This document shows positions 23,976-30,962 of a stretch of 64,000 bases of DNA, piece by piece. The notes under the pieces were generated by a model. That model had not been told where the DNA came from. It saw nothing but the letters and a program-made list of their open reading frames with translations, and did not search any database. How positions within the stretch are numbered: the stretch's first letter is position 1; every line of letters starts with the position of its first letter. Both the position numbers and the translations under genes were made by a program. Origin of the DNA: a virus; IMG/VR virus record IMGVR_UViG_3300049617_000088, positions 31,714 through 95,713 of that record, one strand, 5' to 3'.

Positions 23976-24467
23976 TTAGCAAACTGCGGAATGTTCCCAT
24001 CCTTCATAACCATATTCGTTGTAAGTTCCGGTAACACTTTCAACAAACTCTTTGTCTAACTCTTCAGGCACTGAACCTGGAGTATAACTTTGACTAAGGA
24101 AAGAAATGCTTGCCGAAAAAGGAACGCCATAATCTTCTGAAAGAGCAACGGCTTCCGATAAATACTTCTTTGCTTTTGCCAGCTTAGCATTAATCTTTTC
24201 AGTAGCTTCGGCAACCGTACTCCTAAACTCTCGTTCTAACTCAGAGTCTCGTGGATCCAAAGTGTCAGTGGAAACAGTTTCGACAGAACCGTCGTCCCAT
24301 TTAACTTCAGCATGAGCTGTCATCTCAGCTTGCTCTTCCTTGGAGAGACCCCAATAACTATTGGTTCGAGCAACTCTAGCGGGGAAGAATTGGAGAACAA
24401 CTCCATCCTATAGGTTTCCATCTTCGTCATGAGTCTGAACGAGATCGTTAACTTTACAGTCTTCCAT
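23976..24467 (-). pseudogene. SH3/KOW GW-C family protein with in-frame TAG at codon 20
   Basis: ATG at 24467 starts MEDCKVNDLVQTHDEDGNL, then TAG (24408-24410), and the same frame continues DGVVLQFFPARVA ... AEVKWDDGSVETV, completing the small barrel seen in 10886-11305. A charged helix and the end YEGWEHSAVC follow. So the family's barrel is split by an amber codon. An internal ATG at 24323 would give a shorter protein lacking half the barrel. Confidence 0.65.
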
Positions 24468-24473
24468 GTTAAT

Positions 24474-25079
24474 TTATTCTTTCAATAGGGTTAATAGTTT
24501 GTTGATGATTACTTCTGTTTGTGCTATTGAGCTTTCGATAGTGCCGGAGGTGTCGATAACATAATCTGCTAGAGCAACCTTTTGTTCCAGCGCCATCTGA
24601 ACCTCAATTCTAGCCACCGCCTCGTCCCGCGTCAAGCTATTGCGCGACATTAGGCGCGCAAGCTGCGTATCTCGCGGACATGACACAACAATCAGGGGAC
24701 GATACTTCTCTACATCGCCCATTTCACAGATCAAAGCAGCATCATATCCTACCATACCATGTCCGTCCTGATGATACTTCTGGAATTGAAGGGCTACTTC
24801 CTGCTGAATCAAAGGTAACATAATGCTATTAACTTCATTCAAACGATCTTGATTACCAAAAACTAACTTAGCCAGTTTAGGACGATCCAACATCCCATCC
24901 TGGTTAAGATATTCTTTACCGAAATGATTAATCATTTGGTCAAGACCCTTAGATCCGGGCTCAACTACTTGACGAGCCACAATATCAGCATCAATCATAG
25001 GGATGTTATAACGGCGGAAGGTTTTAGTGACAGTGCTCTTGCCACACGCAATACCGCCAGTTAATCCAAAGGTAATCAT
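24474..25079 (-). CDS. coaE: dephospho-CoA kinase
   Basis: A 201-residue P-loop kinase adding the 3'-phosphate to dephospho-CoA, the last step of coenzyme A synthesis. Visible: GLTGGIACGKSTV (Walker A), DADIVARQVVEPG, the LID region with LARLMSRNSLTRDEAVARI, and DYVIDTSGT near the end. Full family length. CoA genes are rare in phages. Intact, and its ATG follows the lipoprotein stop directly. Confidence 0.9.
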   Translation of the reverse strand: MITFGLTGGIACGKSTVTKTFRRYNIPMIDADIVARQVVEPGSKGLDQMINHFGKEYLNQDGMLDRPKLAKLVFGNQDRLNEVNSIMLPLIQQEVALQFQKYHQDGHGMVGYDAALICEMGDVEKYRPLIVVSCPRDTQLARLMSRNSLTRDEAVARIEVQMALEQKVALADYVIDTSGTIESSIAQTEVIINKLLTLLKE

Positions 25080-25080
25080 T

Positions 25081-25281
25081 TTACATTCCCCAATTACTTT
25101 TACATACTTCCAAATCTTTAAAACAGGCTGCGTTCCAATCTTCTACTGACCAGGAAGAATTCTTCGTACTAGAATATGCTTCTAAACAATATTGTAAATT
25201 CTTCTGACAGATACTAGGAATCCGAGAACCAGTTGTAGCACAAGCGGTGCCAACTAATAATAGAATTAGAAGAGTTTTCAT
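25081..25281 (-). CDS. small lipoprotein
   Basis: A 66-residue protein from ATG at 25281: MKTLLILLLVGTAC is a lipoprotein signal with lipobox VGTAC. The mature part has four further Cys (CQKNLQYCLEAY, CFKDLEVCKSN) likely forming disulphides in the periplasm. Possibly an envelope or exclusion factor; unknown. Confidence 0.65.
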   Translation of the reverse strand: MKTLLILLLVGTACATTGSRIPSICQKNLQYCLEAYSSTKNSSWSVEDWNAACFKDLEVCKSNWGM

Positions 25282-25283
25282 TC

Positions 25284-25382
25284 TCAATGCCTGCGCCAAA
25301 TCATAAATACAATTGCTATAATTATAAATATAATTGGCATGATACCATGAGTAATATGGTGATTATCTTTATTGCTATTCAT
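25284..25382 (-). CDS. 32-residue one-TM protein
   Basis: Starts MNSNKDNHHITHGI, then one hydrophobic helix (IMPIIFIIIAIVFMIW) and a basic end. A clean AGGAG site lies eight bases before the ATG. Function unknown. Confidence 0.6.
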   Translation of the reverse strand: MNSNKDNHHITHGIMPIIFIIIAIVFMIWRRH

Positions 25383-25399
25383 TAAAGTACTCCTAAAAA

Positions 25400-25505
25400 T
25401 TAGGTAGTTTATGGTTCACTACCAACCGGGGCAATCGGTTTTGGACACCGATGCCTCCACCAGCTATCAAGCTTAAACACTTAATAGCGATGTCTGTCCT
25501 GTTTC
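25400..25505 (-). ncRNA. structured non-coding region (candidate)
   Basis: About 110 bases without a frame, holding perfect hairpins GGTAGT/ACTACC (25403-25423) and ATCGGT/ACCGAT (25434-25452, 7-base loop TTTGGAC), plus CCTG/CAGG at the far end. The second resembles an anticodon arm but no T-arm or acceptor exists. Possibly a leader RNA for the two small genes after it. Confidence 0.35.
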
Positions 25506-25510
25506 CCAGG

Positions 25511-25714
25511 TTACTCCGTCATGAGTAAGGATCTTCTTACCACATACTGTCCATTTTTAACAGAGAACCAAACTTGGTCACCAGTATTATATTTAATATA
25601 AGTATATAAACCATTCACTTCAATGGTATGAACTCCATTTTTATGTTTAGTAATAATGGTTTGATCATAATCCAATGAACCTGGGACAATCTCGGCATCC
25701 AAATTATTTGTCAT
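25511..25714 (-). CDS. hypothetical protein
   Basis: A 67-residue beta-rich protein from ATG at 25714 (MTNNLDAEIVPGSLDY) with YTYIKYNTGDQVWFSVKNGQ, again reminiscent of a small barrel. Starts five bases after the lipoprotein stop. Confidence 0.55.
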   Translation of the reverse strand: MTNNLDAEIVPGSLDYDQTIITKHKNGVHTIEVNGLYTYIKYNTGDQVWFSVKNGQYVVRRSLLMTE

Positions 25715-25718
25715 AACG

Positions 25719-26234
25719 TTAAATCTTTTTAGATACTTGACCAGTAGCACTTAAACACATCGTGCCATTAAGAATTGGAACAACAGTAGGAATACTTCCA
25801 CTTAAAGTAAAGGTTAGAGTAACTGCTCCTGAACTGAAATATTGATTCAATACTGCTTCACTAGCTTGCACTGGCAAATTAATGTTAGATGATTGTTGCT
25901 CTGTCGAAGTCAGAGTGAAATCAATCATTGACACACTTGGCAATGTTTGGGTAGAAATTAATACATCAATCTTATTGACCCAAGACATATCACCAGTAGT
26001 ATTATCCAAACTTAATTGAGTTAAATTAATAACTGTTTTGTTATCAACATTATTAATATTGTTTAGAGTACTTGAAATGTTTACGTCTTGAGTAAAAGTA
26101 AAAGAAGGGACTGGACCAGGCGGATCTCCCAGAGAATTTAAAGATCCGCTGTAACAGATAGAAGGTTCATCAACCGAAACTGTTACGCAACCTGTCATCA
26201 AGAGACATGCAGCTAAAGCTAAAAGTTTATTCAT
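25719..26234 (-). CDS. lipoprotein, Thr/Asn/Ser-rich
   Basis: A 171-residue protein with signal MNKLLALAACLLMTGC (lipobox LMTGC) and a beta-rich mature part full of Asn, Thr and Ser. Likely anchored in the outer or inner membrane. It lies next to a beta-barrel-like gene, forming an envelope cluster with 25081 and 26248. Confidence 0.7.
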   Translation of the reverse strand: MNKLLALAACLLMTGCVTVSVDEPSICYSGSLNSLGDPPGPVPSFTFTQDVNISSTLNNINNVDNKTVINLTQLSLDNTTGDMSWVNKIDVLISTQTLPSVSMIDFTLTSTEQQSSNINLPVQASEAVLNQYFSSGAVTLTFTLSGSIPTVVPILNGTMCLSATGQVSKKI

Positions 26235-26247
26235 GGTCGTATAATCC

Positions 26248-26781
26248 TTAAAAATAAACGGTAAATCCTAATTTACCAGTGGGGACTGCCGAAACATTTG
26301 CTGAAGGATTACCAATTCTCAATGCTGGATTGGCATCTACAACTGATTGAAAATCAAAAGTAGAAGCATGAATCCAACTTGGACCACCTTGAAGAAAAAA
26401 TCTCCATCTATTACGACGACCAAACTCTAATCCCAAATGAAGATTAACATAATCATAATCGAAACTTGGCAAAGAATTTGCACCCGGTACCTTCCCTTCG
26501 AAAGCATGACCGCCTTCTAAAGTCAAGGTTGGAGCAATGGGAAAGTTAATTGGGTCTAAAGTGAAGCCACCACGAATGCCCGGAGCCATTACATTATGAG
26601 TTCCAGCTACTGTTAATCGTAACCAATTAACAGGGCGAACAACCACACCTAATGCTACTCCATCGGGAGCACCCACATCTGCTTGAACTCCAATCCATTT
26701 GTGTCTAGTTTCGTCGGCAGATGAAGATCGGTTTACTAAAATAACTAATAAAAACAGGGCGATATATAATATTTTGCGCAT
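26248..26781 (-). CDS. secreted beta-barrel-like outer-membrane protein
   Basis: A 177-residue protein from ATG at 26781 with a signal peptide (MRKILYIALFLLVILVN) and alternating strands (GVALGVVVRPVNWLRLTV, NLHLGLEFGRRNRWRFFLQ) ending in Phe after VPTGKLGFTVY, as outer-membrane barrels do. Small for a porin, similar to OmpW/OmpX-size barrels. In a phage it may alter the host surface. Inferred from pattern only. Confidence 0.6.
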   Translation of the reverse strand: MRKILYIALFLLVILVNRSSSADETRHKWIGVQADVGAPDGVALGVVVRPVNWLRLTVAGTHNVMAPGIRGGFTLDPINFPIAPTLTLEGGHAFEGKVPGANSLPSFDYDYVNLHLGLEFGRRNRWRFFLQGGPSWIHASTFDFQSVVDANPALRIGNPSANVSAVPTGKLGFTVYF

Positions 26782-26816
26782 ACCTTCACATATAACCGTT
26801 AACTGCAAAGGCTATA

Positions 26817-27704
26817 ATGTTTTACATTTACTTAATTTTTAATAAAGAAAACGGCAAAATATATGTTGGTAAAACTAACAATCCAAAATATAGATTACGT
26901 ACTCATTTAAAAATAGCTAAAGGTGGTAGAGAAAAATATCCTAGAATGTTTAGCGTGATTCATGCCGCTATAAATAAATACGGCAAAGAAAATTTTGTTT
27001 TCAAACTTATTGAAAAAACAATAACTGAATCAGAAATTTTGATTAAAGAAAGTCAGTGGATAAAATCATTAAAAGATTCTGGATACATTTTATACAATCT
27101 AACTGATGGTGGAGATGGTGTTTCAGGATGGCATCATACAGAAAAAACTAAAAGAAATATGTCTTTAAACAAAAGTGGAGCTAATAATCCTATGTTCGGA
27201 ACACATAGACCCGAATCTGTTAAAAAAGATATCTCAAATTTTAGAAAAGAAAACTTTAATTATTATTCTAATCTTAATAGAGGTAGCAAAAATCCCAACG
27301 CAAAGCTAACAGAAAACAAAGTTATCGCAATTAAAAAACTTATCTCAGAAGGTCTCAAAGATATTGAAATTGCAAATCTATTTTCTGTTAGCAAAAAATT
27401 AATAAATGATATTAGAAATACCATGAACATGCTTTGGTTTCGCTGGCTGTTGAGATACCACATGGTTTGGAATCGTCTTATCAGCATCGCGTTGCTTGCG
27501 ATAGGCGACATACTCTTGATAGTCAATACGATGACGACGTTTACGGAAGCCTCGCTTACTCATTATTCACCTGCCAATCCGAAAAAAGTCACATCACCCA
27601 AACCAAGTTCAAACTCTTTCTCTGGATTGCGAGCAAACTCATGCTTGAACACCAAGCATTGTTCCTTTAAAGTACCAACATCATTGATCTTTATCTTGAG
27701 TTGA
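26817..27704 (+). CDS. GIY-YIG homing endonuclease, 3' end runs antisense
   Basis: The first about 200 residues are a GIY-YIG endonuclease: YIYLIFNKENGKIYVGKT, then the conserved Arg (RLRTHL), Glu, and Cys-free modules with GWHHTEKTKRNMS and NPMFGTHRPES (NUMOD-like) and a final HTH (DIEIANLFSVSKKLINDI). After about 27420 the frame runs antisense through two minus-strand genes, so the last 95 residues are probably not original. It looks inserted and fused at its 3' end. Confidence 0.75.
   Translation: MFYIYLIFNKENGKIYVGKTNNPKYRLRTHLKIAKGGREKYPRMFSVIHAAINKYGKENFVFKLIEKTITESEILIKESQWIKSLKDSGYILYNLTDGGDGVSGWHHTEKTKRNMSLNKSGANNPMFGTHRPESVKKDISNFRKENFNYYSNLNRGSKNPNAKLTENKVIAIKKLISEGLKDIEIANLFSVSKKLINDIRNTMNMLWFRWLLRYHMVWNRLISIALLAIGDILLIVNTMTTFTEASLTHYSPANPKKVTSPKPSSNSFSGLRANSCLNTKHCSFKVPTSLIFILS
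27399..27563 (-). CDS. small basic protein
   Basis: A 54-residue Arg/Lys/Tyr-rich protein (MSKRGFRKRRHRIDYQEYVA) ending KPKHVHGISNIIY. The last codons lie in the GIY-YIG coding region, antisense, so its natural C-terminus may have been replaced on insertion. Confidence 0.55.
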   Translation of the reverse strand: MSKRGFRKRRHRIDYQEYVAYRKQRDADKTIPNHVVSQQPAKPKHVHGISNIIY

Positions 27705-27892
27705 TCCATTCGATTATCATTATTACTAACTCTCATATCCTTCATGAGACTAGCAATTTCATTCCTAGCAGACTCTTCTTCAGAACGATATCTCTTATAT
27801 AGAGAAGTAGCTGGACCAACTAATTCTGAACCCTTATACTTATAAGTCCATTTAGTACGACCCATTGAAACATGATCATTATACATTCCCAT
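27563..27892 (-). CDS. helical hypothetical protein
   Basis: A 109-residue protein: a Gly/Tyr-rich start (MGMYNDHVSMGRTKWTYKY), then a long helix region and DVTFFGLAGE at the end. TAA overlaps the next start region. Function unknown. Confidence 0.6.
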   Translation of the reverse strand: MGMYNDHVSMGRTKWTYKYKGSELVGPATSLYKRYRSEEESARNEIASLMKDMRVSNNDNRMDQLKIKINDVGTLKEQCLVFKHEFARNPEKEFELGLGDVTFFGLAGE

Positions 27893-27903
27893 AATTCACT
27901 TCC

Positions 27904-28714
27904 TTATTCTTCTAATTGTTCAGACTCTTTATTCTCAGCTTCTAATTCTAGGATATCTTGTAGACTTAAATTATCTCCATCCTCCAACCCTCTGAAATAA
28001 GCCATGATATCTTTGATTAAATTATTCTGATTTATGTCAACAGATTCTTCTTTAGGTTTTTCTATCTTAGGTGTTGCGGTAGAAAGATTACTTTTTCCAT
28101 TATTAAGAATTTTTTCTTCTTGTTTAATGGATCGAGTTGCTTGTTTGGATTCTGGAATATCTACTCCGTGCAATGCCATATTCTTTTTAATTGATTCGAC
28201 AACTCCTTGGCAATAGGAATCAATATAAATTGGACCTCGTCCCAAACATTTGGTATCGATTAAAGTATTAATCTTTTTGAAAAAAGTGGCAAAAACAAAC
28301 TTAGTATATTCGGCGTCTTCATCATCGCCATAAACATAATAATTAAATTCTTCATCTCCTGAAGCGGGATGAATAGTTTCTTGTACCACATAACAATAAA
28401 AATGTTTAGAGCAAACTAAAGCTAACGCTTGCATCCAACCAATGACTTTAAAAGTAACGCTTGCATCCAACCAATGACTTTAAAAGTAACGCTTGCATCC
28501 AACCAATGACTTTAAAAGTATGGTATAATAATTCGTTTTGACTGTAGCTAACCTCTTGCTTTTCCAGGCTAGCCAGCTCCTCTGGAGTAATGTTATACTT
28601 TTCAATCAACCTATCAGCTATCGCAGACGCTGCCGAAGCCTCGTTGCTATTGGGAGAATTAGATAAATTGCGGAGGAGCTTTACTTTAGTTAGTATGGCT
28701 GGTGGAGTTGGCAT
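27904..28714 (-). pseudogene. DUF2786-domain protein broken by a 32-bp triplication
   Basis: ATG at 28714 begins a DUF2786 domain (VKLLRNLSNSPNSNEASAAS, AIADRLIEKYNITPEEL), usual for small phage and bacterial proteins of unknown role. At 28427-28520 a 32-bp unit occurs three times in tandem; two extra copies add 64 bases and shift the frame, giving a stop. After removing them the frame continues TFKVIGWMQALALVCSKHF into about 185 more residues. The span is 811 bases, 3n+1. Probably one gene of about 249 residues before duplication. Confidence 0.75.
28427..28520. repeat. 32-bp tandem repeat, three copies
   Basis: Units 28427-28458 and 28459-28490 are identical; the third (28491-28520) matches for 30 bases. 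The unit begins GCTTGCATCCAACC. It lies inside the DUF2786 gene and is not a multiple of three, so each copy-number change moves the frame. Confidence 0.9.
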
Positions 28715-28733
28715 CTTGCTATAACTATATCAA

Positions 28734-29450
28734 TCACCAACTGAAATTAGTTGGAGCATAAACCTGACTTTGCATCCTAATAATCTCCCTCAGATCAGAA
28801 CGGGGTTGATAATAATCCGATTCAGCTACTCGAATCAGATAGCGCCACTCATTAGCGGAAGCTACCACACCAGTGTGAATATCCCACCAATCAAACTCTA
28901 CTACTGTAGCTGATGGAACAGTCATAGTTCTAAAAACTGGCTTGGAGGTCAAATCTTGAACATACTGCGACATCATATTATAGACCTCATAAGAGGGTTC
29001 CGAGGGAATCGGAACATACAGAGGGCTATTAACGAACTTGGTTAGACATCCTGTACCAGTAACCAGCAGATGATATCTATTGGGACGAGGATCATTCTCC
29101 TGCGCAAAGATATCAGGCTTCCCAGAACCACCCGGATTCTTGGTATTATCCCTTGGAGCACCATCTGTATGCCAACCAGGGATAGCTGGAGACATTCCCT
29201 TCATCAACATATGAATTTTGGTGTCAACGATAACATGCTTCCTATCATGACGGATGTTCATTGCACGCAAAGCGAGACGAGTAATTTCTCCACCATAACG
29301 AACAGCATCATCCAGAGAGGCATTCCAAAGACCGAAAGTATTCTTCAGTTCATTGGTCGGAGGCTGCTCAATGGAGCCGCCAATCACCAATGGATTACGA
29401 TTAAAAAGAACCTTGGTTGTCTTCTCGTTATTCATTGCCTTTTCTTTCAT
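28734..29450 (-). CDS. 2OG-Fe(II) oxygenase-like protein
   Basis: About 238 residues from ATG at 29450 (or 233 from 29435). GWHTDGAPRD gives the His-x-Asp pair, IHTGVVAS the distal His, and NEWRYLIRVAES the Arg that would bind 2-oxoglutarate, with strands between as in the jelly-roll fold. These enzymes hydroxylate proteins, nucleic acids or small molecules. Phage members exist but the substrate is unknown. Assigned from motif order only. Confidence 0.6.
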   Translation of the reverse strand: MKEKAMNNEKTTKVLFNRNPLVIGGSIEQPPTNELKNTFGLWNASLDDAVRYGGEITRLALRAMNIRHDRKHVIVDTKIHMLMKGMSPAIPGWHTDGAPRDNTKNPGGSGKPDIFAQENDPRPNRYHLLVTGTGCLTKFVNSPLYVPIPSEPSYEVYNMMSQYVQDLTSKPVFRTMTVPSATVVEFDWWDIHTGVVASANEWRYLIRVAESDYYQPRSDLREIIRMQSQVYAPTNFSW

Positions 29451-29785
29451 CGTACAAACATTGATCGCATTTACTATCTTCATACAATTCATCGGAATCA
29501 ATCGGAATCAAATAGCTTTTGACATGCAGCACAGCATACATAGTTCTCAGGGAAACATTCCTTATGAATCTCATCGCATGCCATGCAGGTTGAAGACCAA
29601 CTACGCTCGTGCTCACACATTCTAGGATCTAATGCCCGCATCTCACTTGAGAGTTGACGAGCTAATTCTTTTTCTCCACTGTTATAAGCTGCACATATTC
29701 TTTCAATTAAAGATTTTCGTTTATCACAAGTATTAAACCACTCTTGTCGGCGTCTAGATATTTCTTCTTTACTTAAAGTAGACAT
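29428..29785 (-). pseudogene. zinc protein broken by a 10-bp tandem duplication
   Basis: ATG at 29785 starts MSTLSKEEISRRRQEWFN; the frame carries Cys pairs (CEHERSWSSTCMACD, CCAACQKLFDSD) and stops after a 10-bp direct duplication (29491-29510). Removing one copy joins it to DELYEDSKCDQCLYDERKG, which matches DELYEDGRCDHCICDR at the end of the neighbour 29773-30108. Span 358 bases, 3n+1. Confidence 0.7.
29491..29510. repeat. 10-bp tandem duplication
   Basis: ATCGGAATCA occurs twice with no gap inside the zinc-protein gene 29428-29785. One copy restores a full frame and the expected family end. Confidence 0.85.
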
Positions 29786-30108
29786 CTTAACCTGTCACAT
29801 ATGCAATGATCACATCTACCATCTTCATATAATTCATCGGGGTCGAGTGGTATTTTACATTCGATACAGCGAGATATTCGTGTTGAACCAGTTTGGTCAG
29901 GATCACATTCCGTACAGGTACAAGTATTTTTCGCAACTAAACCGTGGTTAATTCCACGCGGCGAATTGCATGGGCATCCATCTGCAATGCAACGATTCTC
30001 TGGCAACAATGTTTCGCCACAAGCACGACAGCTATCACAATCGGTATAGATGTTTTCACCTTCCATTGGATGGAAATCGTTGGGATTCATTTTGTAATCA
30101 TCCGACAT
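29773..30108 (-). CDS. multi-zinc protein
   Basis: A 111-residue protein with about 16 Cys in C-x2-C pairs (CDSCRACGE, CTCTECDPD, CIECKIPLDPDELYEDGRCD). At least three zinc sites are likely. The C-terminal ribbon is shared with 29428-29785. Function unknown. Confidence 0.65.
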   Translation of the reverse strand: MSDDYKMNPNDFHPMEGENIYTDCDSCRACGETLLPENRCIADGCPCNSPRGINHGLVAKNTCTCTECDPDQTGSTRISRCIECKIPLDPDELYEDGRCDHCICDRLRCLL

Positions 30109-30143
30109 TAGATTTAGTTAGGTTACAGATGAAGTATTCTTGG

Positions 30144-30335
30144 TCAGTTGGCTCTCGAACTGAGCCACAAAAAAACTGTGTGTTGTACTGGACAGTAACC
30201 AATCTGTCCTGGGAATTGATTCTTGTAAGCATTTTCTTCTGTGACATAAACGTGAGATAGCCTACCGGACTTGAAGGGATCTTTAACTTCTGAGTCGGGA
30301 ACTATCTTCTCACATTCAACACAGAACCAAGTCAT
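30144..30335 (-). CDS. small zinc protein
   Basis: A 63-residue protein starting MTWFCVECEKIVPDSEVKD, with a second Cys/His group (YCPVQH). Its ATG overlaps the stop of the helical protein upstream. Confidence 0.6.
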   Translation of the reverse strand: MTWFCVECEKIVPDSEVKDPFKSGRLSHVYVTEENAYKNQFPGQIGYCPVQHTVFLWLSSRAN

Positions 30336-30505
30336 TTCTTTTCCTCAAGGTACTTAACTACTTCCTGGCTAGACTCTTGAACTTTTTGAATCTTTTCACT
30401 TAACTTCTTATCAGGAATAGTTTTCGTAATCTCGGTAGATTTTCTACCGATTTCTTTATAAAATTCCTTGACATCATTCGCATGTTTTTTAGTTTCTTCA
30501 CTCAT
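30332..30505 (-). CDS. small helical protein
   Basis: A 57-residue Lys/Glu-rich helical protein (MSEETKKHANDVKEFYKEI) ending VVKYLEEKK; the TGA overlaps the next ATG. Function unknown. Confidence 0.6.
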   Translation of the reverse strand: MSEETKKHANDVKEFYKEIGRKSTEITKTIPDKKLSEKIQKVQESSQEVVKYLEEKK

Positions 30506-30519
30506 AATTTTCTACCTTT

Positions 30520-30873
30520 TTATTTTTGCTCTCCGACTAAATGTTTGACAATTGTGTACCCCATGTATTTATTGGGAATTAATTGGCAAACTTCGGCGGA
30601 GGATTCTATTTCAATATGGAAGCCATCCTTTTCAAAACGGGTTGAGAGGATACCTCCACGTGTACTAGTAACCCAGGAATCGGAGAAGTCAATGGCGAAC
30701 TGTTGTTTAATATTACGACGCCTATTTTCTTCTTTTAATTTATCGTGATGGTCAGCACGCCAACAATCCCAACAAATCCAACCCTCTAAATAAGGAATAG
30801 GCTTACCAGAATGGTAGATATATTTATTATGTATTTCACAACGAAAGACTTTAATGTCTTCTAATCGAAACAT
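30520..30873 (-). CDS. zinc-binding hypothetical protein
   Basis: A 117-residue protein from ATG at 30873 (MFRLEDIKVFRCEIHNKYI); FRCEIH and GWICWDCWRADHHDK suggest one zinc site, followed by a mixed domain. First gene after tRNA-Lys. Confidence 0.6.
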   Translation of the reverse strand: MFRLEDIKVFRCEIHNKYIYHSGKPIPYLEGWICWDCWRADHHDKLKEENRRRNIKQQFAIDFSDSWVTSTRGGILSTRFEKDGFHIEIESSAEVCQLIPNKYMGYTIVKHLVGEQK

Positions 30874-30885
30874 GTATTCCTTTTC

Positions 30886-30962
30886 TGGTGGGTCCAGTGG
30901 GACTTGAACCCACAACAAGACGGATTAAAAGTCCGCTACTCTGCCAATTGAGTTATAGACCC
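30886..30962 (-). tRNA. tRNA-Lys (anticodon UUU)
   Basis: A 77-base tRNA: acceptor GGGTCTA with TGGACCC, anticodon arm with loop CTTTTAA, T-arm GTGGG-TTCAAGT-CCCAC, encoded CCA. Reads AAA and AAG. Its partner enzyme LysRS is encoded at 6916-8529. An HNH reading frame ends inside its 5' part. Confidence 0.93.

Noticed and set aside
622-24467. TAG reassigned to an amino acid (as in some crAss-like phages)
   Set aside because: Several genes (5092, 31453, 32459, 41982, 50869) end sensibly in TAG, one directly before the next ATG with a good ribosome-binding site, and TGA and TAA also occur in frame in broken genes.
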